Source: Apoderus coryli (Eukaryota; Arthropoda; Insecta; Coleoptera; Attelabidae). From it: a DNA stretch of 64,000 nucleotides. Position 1 is the first letter of the stretch; each line of letters begins with the position of its first letter. Below, in pieces: positions 55,681 through 64,000 of this stretch. The notes below the pieces were generated by a model. The model saw nothing but the letters and a program-made list of their open reading frames with translations, was not told the DNA's origin and made no database searches. Made by a program: the position numbers and the translations under genes. The DNA lies in assembly GCA_911728435.2 (NCBI GenBank), contig OU452203.1:13971651-14035650 (forward strand), given 5' to 3'.

Positions 55681-56700
55681 GATAATAATAATAATTTATT
55701 CTCTCGCACCATAATAATTCTTGGCCGATCTAGAGCCCGTTATTCTACTGAATTGCACCCTGATGTCCGAACCATGTCTAGTACCGTGCTCATGAATATC
55801 CCTCTGCTAACTATACCCATGCATATTCGCCCTAACGTAGACCAGAGAATGCAACACTAACACAGAAGGAACCCTTGCAATTCGAAGGCTTCTAAAAATG
55901 TGCCTACAGTCCTCCCGATACTTCAAGCTGCCAATAACACGAACCACTCTTTTCCGCAACGCAAATACTCGTGCGGCACCAGGCGAGTGGCCCCAATTTA
56001 TAATATAATAAGAGATCAGGGAGTGAATAAACGCATAGTATGATGACAGCGGAACTCTCCCAGAGACTGAATTTACCAAATTTCGCTATAGATATATAGC
56101 TATTGCTAAGCAAGCAATGTGAACGTTCCACGACACTTTAGGATCTAAAACCACCCCCAGATATCTAACGCTGTCAACGTCGCGAAACAGGTTGAAATTT
56201 CTATTTGAAAATCCTATAATATGTGTTTTGTTTAAATTAAGACTTAATCCATTTGCCGCAAACCAGTCAGAGATATTTGCCGTTATACTACTGAGATCCG
56301 CAATGAGATCCAGAGCGCTCGAACTATTCCGCAGTATAGTGGTGTCATACGCATACAGGATGATGCTCGAGTCACTAACTGGTACTTTAAAATCATTGAT
56401 ATATAATAGGAAAAGAATCGGGCCCAGCACCGAGCCCTGGGGAACCCCATACTTTACCGGCAGAGTCGGAGAGACTGCAAGTTTAACGGGACACAAGCAA
56501 TCAAATGCCTTGCTCCAATCACAGAACACACCCATCAGACACTAATTTTTATTGTAGCTATGATTAATAACATCAATAAAACACATAACAGCCTGAGCAG
56601 CTGAACACCCTTCCAGAAACCCAAACTGTCTCGCGTTGAACAGGTTGTGTGTATTCATAAACTCAACTATTCTATCCTTAACAGCTGTTGGATATCTTGT
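55681..56700 (-). pseudogene. CR1-like RT fragment with 3' tail, active site mutated
   Basis: On the minus strand from about 56670: FGFLEGCSAAQAVM, GVFCDWSKAFDCL (first catalytic Asp present), KYGVPQGSVLGPILFLLYIND, and LYAYDTTIL, where the catalytic YADD is YAYD, destroying the metal-binding pair. DWFAANGLSLNLNKTHI, VRYLGVVLDPKVSW, and (55807-56079) LRKRVVRVIGSL follow. The 3' terminus is AATAAATTATTATTATTATC at 55681-55700, the same tail type as other CR1-like copies here. 5' truncated, with frameshifts between 56090 and 56545. Confidence 0.8.
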
Positions 56701-56879
56701 ATGTAATTGTAATGTTTGTTAATATTTGCGATTAATAAGAGTAAGATTTAAAAACTATTGATATTTTACGCATAGTGCAAGTTATCGCGTATTTTAAAAA
56801 CAACAAGTGAACGAAATCACCTGAGAATCATCTAACTTTAATATTTAAGTTACGGGCTTGTTTAACAAAAGTAGACTAC

Positions 56880-57130
56880 AATTTCGAGAGTTTCTCAACA
56901 ACTATACTTTCCCGAGACGCCGGTCCACTGATGAGTCGGCCGTCTCGAAATTTAAGTCTTGTGTTGTTTAACAATCTTTTAACTTATATATGCGACCTGC
57001 TAGGGAGTATTGGCGCATCTGTGTTTGGTAATTGCACCTGATAGGGTCATTGGCCTCTGGTGCAGCCGATCCAGTGAATTTATATTCACTCGGCATATTA
57101 GCATAGCGTAATTTGATGTCACCAAACACA
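56880..57130 (+). repeat. Diverged copy of the hammerhead-bearing repeat
   Basis: CGAGACG (56913) pairs with CGTCTCG (56941) around a loop holding CTGATGAG. Downstream, TGCGACCTGCTAGGGAGTATTGG, TGTTTGGTAATTG and TGATGTCACCAAACAC parallel the repeat at 45740-46050. The stem II region of the hammerhead is altered, so self-cleavage is unlikely. It lies 150 bp upstream of the Ig exon. Confidence 0.45.
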
Positions 57131-57281
57131 TTTCTCTTATATTATAATATGAACTCATAAAATTTCATATTCAATTTGAGAAAATTATGCTAGAAATTCC
57201 TGTGCCTTTCTTTATGTTGTAATATAATAATATGTAACATTTCACAACATATATTTCAGTGTGTTTCTGGTTTTGTTCCAG

Positions 57282-57409
57282 ATGTACTATGCGTACAAAG
57301 GTTCGAGCAACAACCCTCATACACGGAAGTGAATCCAGGCCAAGATGCACTTCTAGTTTGCAAAGTTTTCAACAAACGGGGATCTTGTTCCTGGCAAAAG
57401 GATAACAAG
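57282..57409 (+). CDS. Internal exon of an immunoglobulin-superfamily protein
   Basis: The exon is bounded by a pyrimidine-rich acceptor (GGTTTTGTTCCAG ending 57281) and a good donor (AAG|GTAGGG at 57409/57410). It begins with two bases completing a split codon, then 42 codons: VLCVQRFEQQPSY, EVNPGQDALLVCKVF, GSCSWQKDNK in order. The pattern is the start of an Ig domain: a strand with QRF.xQP, PG.DA.L.C (first Ig Cys, codon 26) and the core Trp 11 residues later (codon 37). The donor is in phase 0 within the domain, so the second Cys must be in the next exon. It resembles the first Ig domain of insect cell-adhesion receptors of the nephrin/IRRE type, but the precise gene is not identified. 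Neighbouring exons are not recognisable in the window, implying long introns. GC content is well above its surroundings. Confidence 0.75.
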
Positions 57410-58984
57410 GTAGGGAACTTTTAGTTAGTTTCTTTTATCTCAATTTATGTGTCTCTATCTGTGAGTTGTAATACGACTTGATGTATGGGTTGGGTTTGGT
57501 GTATAGGTTTCGCAACAATAGACCCGCAGCGATAAAGGGATCAATCTGTACAATTATTTTACAATTTAAGTTAATCGGTCACTAGTAACAAACATTGCTG
57601 GCAGAAATAGGGTCACAAAAAGAGGTTGAAAATAAATATAAGAAAAATCAATTTATTGGAAAAAGAACAAGTATGTATGTTACAAAAAAAAATTAGAAAA
57701 CATAGGTTGAGCCTGTGCTATGTCACAAATAATATAAGTATGAGAACATCAATTTAAAGGAAAAATGAATATAGATTATAGAAAAGGGGTCGTCATTTAT
57801 TGATTATTTTCTTTTGGTTTTAATAAATTACTCGCTTGGCTTGTAGACCTACTCGGGAATCGCCCACGTACATCACGCTCACATAAGGCGGAGGATCTTA
57901 ATGGTTCTACCTCGTAAACGAGTGACGGTCCGTATTTGAATTGCATCTTTAAGTTAATAGTTACTTGAATAGATTAAGAAAACTATATTAAAATAAAAAG
58001 GAAAGTCAAACACGAGTATATTTTGCTAACTATTATTTGTTTAATTATTTAAAGAATATACAAAAATTAATTCAATGAAAAAGGACAAGTCTCAAAAAAT
58101 CATCAATTACAATATTTAAAATTTGTACTTACATAATAATCATCATCATCGACACAGCTGATCTTTTTCGGTAATTTTCAGTTTCAAAAATGTTCAAAAT
58201 TATAATTATTATTACTAGTACTATAAACTCGCGTTGATAAACCGTAAAGCTTAAAGACACTACTCAACGGGGAGATTAGAGCTTTTCGTTGCTTCTAAAA
58301 CTCGGAGTTCACTTCGCCGAAGTTGGAGAGAAGACCCCAAAAAAGAAGGGAGTTTTGTGGTAAAGGAACTTGGGGAGCTTTTGGAGACATGTGCTCCAAC
58401 TCGAGGGAGACTTCATGCTCCGAGCTGCCAAATGTCCAACCACTCTCTTCAAACTGCACAGAAGTGCAAATAAAAATGTCCTGTAACTTCCTGTTACACC
58501 AATATTTATAACTTTCTCTTTCGAATATCGACCACTGAAATTCTATTTCTGGCGTCGTACCGCTTGTGTGGAAAAATGTGAATCAGCAAATTTTGTCTAT
58601 TTCGTAGATACAATACCGATGTTAGAGTCATGAACTTTTATAAATTATTAATCAGCGAAAAATACTTAGTTCGACCAGATGCAATATTTTTATTACAAAA
58701 TACCGGGTGTGTCAATAGTAAAGTGTTAATATTTCGAAAACTATTACTTAACCTTATTATCAGTTTTGTTTATTTCATTGTTGAGCTCAATTTAACGCAT
58801 AATGTAGAATATTGGTTGACATACAAACAAAAATTACGACGATAATCAGTCGTCAAGGAAGATTACCGATTTGGTGGTGCCTTAATATTACTCGATCGGC
58901 TATGTGTCTGTTAAATCTCGCATACTAGATTCATATTGTTTTTGGTGAACATCACGATAGAGGAAGTTTTTTTAAAACAAATCC
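57410..58984. other. Intron; no further exon recognised
   Basis: A moderately GC-rich patch at 58250-58500 has an unremarkable 62-codon frame. 58660-58715 shares TACCGGGTGTG and flanks with 10590-10645. No continuation of the Ig domain was found. Confidence 0.45.
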
Positions 58985-59125
58985 TAGGTTGCATTTTTGT
59001 AAATAATGTTTTTTTTTTTGTAATTAAATCCTTACCGATTTCTTTGAAATTTGGCAGCGTTGTTCCTAGAAATAGGGAGCTTATATGGCCTTAACTAGAT
59101 CAAAATTATTAACTCCATTGGCGTG
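58985..59125 (+). repeat. Dispersed repeat, partner at 39960-40112
   Basis: Shares GAAATTTGGCAGCGTTGTT and the following 70 bp with the earlier copy. Non-coding. Confidence 0.65.
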
Positions 59126-62100
59126 AGGGGGGCAACTTAATTAAAATTCTTGACAAAAACATGTACCCCACTGACTGTTTTAATTTCGATATTGTTTTAC
59201 GATAAAGCAACTACAACTACAACTCTTTGATCTCTTGTATTTTTTTATGTGTTCGTTTAAGAGATAATAATTTAAAACTCTTTTCAACATACAAAGAATA
59301 TTTGCGAATAATTAACTAAAAAAATTCCTCACCCTATATAGAACATGTGTTTTTTTCTTAAGTTATTTTGTTAATGTTTTTAAACTCTGGTTTTACATTT
59401 ATTATACACTAAGAATGCAATTACAGTTTTAGATAAAAATAGGTACTTCCTACAAACTATAATATTTTGCTTCATACTTGATATACATATTGCATGTCAC
59501 ATAAATATGTGCAACATGTTCCTTATCGCGAAATAATGTACTATTGTGTACATATATTTAATTAGAAGTAAGATTATGACTTTTTAACATATCCATTAAT
59601 TTCAATACATTTTATCATGTAACTAGGTAATAAAAATTCTTGGGAATAGTTTGAATGAATTTAAATGAGAATAAAATACTACAGCTTTCTCTCTGTCTAA
59701 ATAACAGGGTGACTTTATGTAATTCTAATATATCACCTGCTGAAGCCTGTAACAGAATGATAATATAATGGATAATAAAACATCCGAAATGAACAGTGTC
59801 TATAAAACGACGAGACTGATGCCATTGCAGAAGATGTAATTGCGCCAAAGGCGAAGTTGCATAGCGTGATTACGGCTCTCATATCGTAAAAAATAGTTAT
59901 GTTGTTTTATTTTCACTGGAATTGTAGTGATATTTCCCAAAAAACTTGGAAAAACTCTTCTGATAAGTGGCTCCTAAATTTATCACGATTCCAGCAAAGT
60001 AGCCCACGAAATTTACTCAATCTTCTAATGATTTGTTACTGTAACCCTGATTTTGTGACAGTATAAAACTAGGTGCAAATCCATGTACGGATAAAACTCA
60101 ATTCACCAGGAACTAAAAACTCTGAATCAAAACGATTATTGTTGTTATAGTTAAGTACAACATCTCATTGCTAGATTATCCGCTTTATTTTTTTTACACA
60201 AATTATTTGTTCAATATGTCAATATTTTCACAATAGACATTAGATCCTTTAACAGTGCTAGAAAATCTGCTACCAAGGATACTAACATATATTTCAATAC
60301 GCTATGAAATATATAAAAAAATTAAAAATGAAAAAAACTCCAAAAGAAAATACCGTATTCAGTCCTTACAATCCAAGAATAAAGAGAGACAAAATAGAAA
60401 CAAATACAAAACAATACATGGTTCTAAAATCTAAGGTGAACCGAATACATTTTTTGAATTTAGCTTGCCTCTACGATTTCGACAATGAATTGAAGGGCGC
60501 CTTGTAATTGGATTTTACAAACCCTTGTAACCGTTTTGGAATTAGCGGGTGTTATATACATTCAGAAAGAATACTAATGTTATAGCTCAATCCGAATGAA
60601 CCCCAATATGCTATTCAAATTGTTACGTGTTCGATTCAATGTTTTACGAGCGGTTTCAAATAAAGAAGAACGAACAAAGAATATCATCTTGAATAATAAG
60701 AGAATCAAATTATTATATGAAACAAACAAACAACTAAAATAAGCTTTATTAATCTGTATTAAAGGAATGCAAAATTACTTACCATTATAATCTTGCATCA
60801 CTTTTTATTTAAAAGAAAATATTTAATTGGTTGACCTTTTTGTCAATAATTTATCGAAAACTTTATTAGAAATGAAACACATAATTTTCGGGCTAAAATC
60901 AAGTAATTTAATAATTAAAACTAATTAAAGAAATTTAATAACAATAAAGAAATAAATATGTATAAATAAAAGAAAGAGAATAACAATTAAGCGATAATGG
61001 AAATTTAGAAGAAAATCGTAGTTATTACTTGTACCTACTACTTTTAAATAGGAAAATTAATATAATATCGAATAATTATAATATTAATTCCTGTACGAAA
61101 CTTTAATATACTATTGAAAACGGAATTTATTTAAATTACTAAAATAAATAACTTTAAACTTTATATAAAAAAACTGATTAAACAAAAAGGCCTTCAATTA
61201 AAAGAATATCAAAACTTACGGAACTTTATACAATTCACTACTTCAGAATAAAATGAGAAATACTTAGTCTTTAAACAAAAACTAGAAAATAAATCTTAAC
61301 TGAAAAATTTACTAAGTTCAAAAACAAATTAAAATATTTAATTTAACTTTATACAATTTTGAAAACACTTATTTACTCGATCAAGGCTAGACCCATTCTA
61401 ATCTTAAAGTCTTATTGCCTTTCCAGAATTGCCTCATAAAAGTCACATAGTAGGTAATACAAAATGAGAATGAACCAATCAGAAAAAAGACATTTTAAAT
61501 GTTAGACCAACGGTTATTTCAAACATCTGTAACTACATAAGAGGGTGTATAAAGTACATAACAAGGCAATAAACACTATTATCTTAAGAACAAAATATTT
61601 TTAAAAACCTTGCATAATCTTTATGACGCAGATAACTCTTAGACCCCCCCATGATTGTCGCAACACATAATATTAGGGTACGCTCGTATTTATGTTTAGA
61701 AAAAATAAGAAACCTATGTCAACAAATCTATGGGAATATTTCGTGATATTGGAAATTCTCAGAAAGAAGCGATCTGCCACCCATGTATTCTAGAACCTGT
61801 AAGCCTGCCAGTGGCGGGTTCTATTTTGTTACACCCTTATTTGATCTTACATGAGCTTGATAGAGATTGTCAGAGAGTCTTGTGATGATGATGTATTTCA
61901 TTCGAAAATATAAAAGAAGTCTTAGACTTCTGGTTTTTAATAATCACATCATACATATAGGTATATTTACATTGTTCTAAAATTTTACTACTTTTCTTGA
62001 AGTTAAAAACACTCATTTTTATTTTCTATTTTAGGACTGGTGTTACCTATACATTGAATTGTTTCGGACTCTGTATGGTGGGATATGCATTACTATGTGT

Positions 62101-62207
62101 ATCTAGATGGTACGGTTTACAAATATCTACTGTTGTATATCTCACTGTGCTTAAATGCAGGCCGATATTGTAGATGGGCAACGACTATGGTACTCTGACG
62201 AGCTCAT
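59126..62207. other. Intron or intergenic; nothing recognised
   Basis: Long AT-rich tract (60600-61400 is extremely AT-rich) with no gene, RNA or partner repeat recognised. Confidence 0.45.
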
Positions 62208-62352
62208 AATAAGAGCTAAACGAATTCGTCAGTATCTGTCGACCCATGCCTCGGTCTGGTCCTATTTAATTAGACTGAGGCCCTGCTAAATTAAACAGGA
62301 TCCCTTGTGTAGGTGACACCAGTAATTTTCCGCTATGCAACGAATTTATTAT
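62208..62352 (+). repeat. Dispersed repeat, partner at 18288-18409
   Basis: AAACGAATT-GTCAGTA, AGACTGAGGCCCTGCTAAAT, CTTGTGTAGGT and CCGCTATGC occur in the same order in both copies. This copy has an extra segment (CCATGCCTCGGTCTGGTCC) that could pair with AGACTGAGG. Non-coding. Confidence 0.65.
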
Positions 62353-63576
62353 TGAGAAACATCTAAAATTAACTGAATGGAATGTGTTTGTTAATTTTTC
62401 CAAAAGTGATACGAACAGAAATATTATTATTCCTTAGTGGTTAGTTTCTTTAAAGACACTGCATTCCATATAAAAAACTGCTCTGTGCCTGCTTGTCTTT
62501 GCATCTGCTTTTGTATCATCATTTGACGCAAATCTCTTACTCTGTCGGATATTTGTGATGTTCGTGAAAAGAGAATAGGCAAGATCTGGGAAATGTGGCG
62601 TATAACGAAGCAATATTCACTTGTGACAGCACTATCAATATTCGATATGTATTATTGCACGATTTTGATACGACAGCTACAAAACCTCTTAAAATTTCAA
62701 CAGGTTTGAGTTGTTCATTTAAAATCTGAATCCAAAACAACTTTGAATAGTTTTTTGAATTCTGATTATCCGTGTTTGGCAGGCTACGTTACTTGTAACA
62801 TATTTCAAGCCATAACTAAGCTTGCACTCTACTTTTCAAATCCCATTTTAAACATTTTAATTTCCCTACATCCATCTCCAATTTGTTCCACACAGTACAG
62901 AATACATTATAAATTCTTTATCTTGAAAGTCAAGTACAGCATAGACAATTGAAATATAATATTTCCTTTGGAAAATTTACTGTCACAACTTGAGAGAATA
63001 GCAACAAGAAATTTATAAGACACTTAGTAGTATTCTAAGTCGACTATCAACGAATATTCATTTTGCAGGATGCGTACACTTTGACAAATTATATGTTCTG
63101 AAAATCCTTCAGATGGAAAGTGTGCCTTGCAGCATAACTCATTAAAACTCTTTTTTAGTGTGTTTGTTAAAAGGACTCAAGACGTTATAGTGAGAGTATA
63201 TATAGTAACATCATGAAGTTGTATTTATTAAAAGCAACGGCGAAGACTTGTGAAATTTCATAAACAAACTTTTAAGTAATCGTGACTGGAATTATAAAAG
63301 TTCTGTGCATCATATGTTTTATATTGAATGTCTTATATTTTCTATTTCAGAAAGTATACTTCAGTCGTTCATGGATACATTTGAAAAATTGAATTAATTA
63401 TTGATTTGTGGAACTTTCTTTGTAATATTCTTTTTATAGATTGCGCACGAGTTTTACATTTCGGTATATTTATCTTCTTATTCTGCGAAAACAGTTGTTT
63501 TTGTTACAAATGGGGACCTACCTAAAATTAAGTTTTTGACGACGAATCATTGCTCTTTTCGGAAGAGTCGTCAGCC
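62353..63576. other. Nothing recognised
   Basis: Short open frames only, no similarity recognised. An acceptor-like TTTCTATTTCAG at about 63340-63351 is followed by a 14-codon frame and is not convincing. Confidence 0.4.
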
Positions 63577-63885
63577 ACCCGAAATACGTGTTTTCGGTCT
63601 TTATACATATACGTAAATAAGTAGTTTTAAAAAAATGTCTGTCGGTGTTACTTAAAATATGTTAACCAAATTTGATACAAAAATACTACAGCATATGTCT
63701 AGCTGCTAATAAGGTTTAAGGAAACATTGACCGTAGGCAAGAGGTTTAAAAAGGGGTCAAATATTTTTAGTTCTAAAACTGAATATTGAATCATTTCTCT
63801 TTAATTTAATAGAATATAATGTAAAGCATTTAACATAAAAATTAGATCACATTGACGTTCGTAAATAGTGAAAACAGGGGTAAAA
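63577..63885 (-). repeat. Dispersed repeat, inverted partner at 46068-46400
   Basis: See shared blocks ACCAAATTTG, AGATCACATTGACGTTCG and TACGTAAATAAGTAGTTT, which match the complement of the earlier copy over about 310 bp. Confidence 0.7.
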
Positions 63886-63904
63886 ACATAAAACATATGT
63901 CCTC

Positions 63905-64000
63905 AACATAGCAGAAGTAGTAACTACATATTTATAGCTTTGATAGAATATAGTGGGTTCGAATCCCGGGCCGCTGCAAGTAGCTGCTCTCCCGAGTAAA
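63905..64000 (+). repeat. Possible tRNA-derived SINE head, cut by the window end
   Basis: GGGTTCGAATCCCGG at 63953-63967 is a perfect pol III B box with pairing arms (GGG/CCC). TAGCAGAAGTAG at about 63910 is a poor A box at a plausible distance. The element would extend beyond the window, so the call is tentative. Confidence 0.35.

Noticed and set aside
56928..56950. Hammerhead core CTGATGA...GAAA near the Ig exon
   Set aside because: The segment between the two core boxes cannot form a proper stem II, and the boxes are instead sequestered in another hairpin. Kept only as a decayed copy of the 45.8 kb repeat.
62040..62110. Exon-like segment after an acceptor-like TTTCTATTTTAG
   Set aside because: The 23-codon frame does not continue an Ig domain (no second Cys context), and a stop follows without a convincing donor.

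Overview
This is a 64 kb piece of an AT-rich insect nuclear genome. The evidence is eukaryotic splice signals around one immunoglobulin-type exon and many transposable elements of classes typical of insects: CR1-like non-LTR retrotransposons with TTATT tails, Penelope-like elements, mariner, Tc1, pogo/Tigger and other DDE transposons, and one solo LTR. The order cannot be fixed from sequence alone; a beetle or hemipteran is plausible. There are no bacterial-type operons and no rRNA genes.

Host genes: the only convincing host coding sequence is a 128 bp plus-strand exon (57282-57409) encoding the start of an Ig domain. The rest is best read as intron or intergenic DNA filled with mobile-element remains.

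Layout: 0-12 kb holds a foldback at the left edge, a small tandem duplication, an AACGTT-rich block, a 5'-truncated non-LTR copy (5570-6376) and a solo LTR with a 4 bp target duplication (10202-10565). 12.8-14.3 kb is a Penelope-like remnant (GIY-YIG endonuclease) between inverted arms that each carry a hammerhead-like motif. 17.2-19 kb is a decayed DDE transposase broken by two foldback insertions. 24-26 kb has two mariner remnants, one with both TIRs and a still-open but internally deleted ORF. 27.3-30.4 kb is a 493 bp tandem repeat whose second copy carries a 1.26 kb TIR transposon and which abuts a broken Tc1 transposase. 33.5-34.3 kb and 37.7-39.1 kb are decayed reverse transcriptases. 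40.1-41.3 kb is an array of palindromic units. 41.7-45.1 kb holds a mariner remnant and a TIR-bounded Tigger. 45.8 kb carries a complete minimal hammerhead ribozyme motif inside a long outer stem. 47-48.7 kb is a split DDE transposase with a hammerhead-bearing foldback between its parts. 49.4-54.1 kb is an apparently intact two-ORF CR1-like retrotransposon on the minus strand. 55-56.7 kb has two juxtaposed RT remnants. 57.4-64 kb is mostly unrecognised, with dispersed repeats.

The best candidates for an unusual system are the self-cleaving RNA motifs: one complete hammerhead at 45816-45860 and about ten related or degenerate cores across the window, several in inverted pairs of Penelope-like type.
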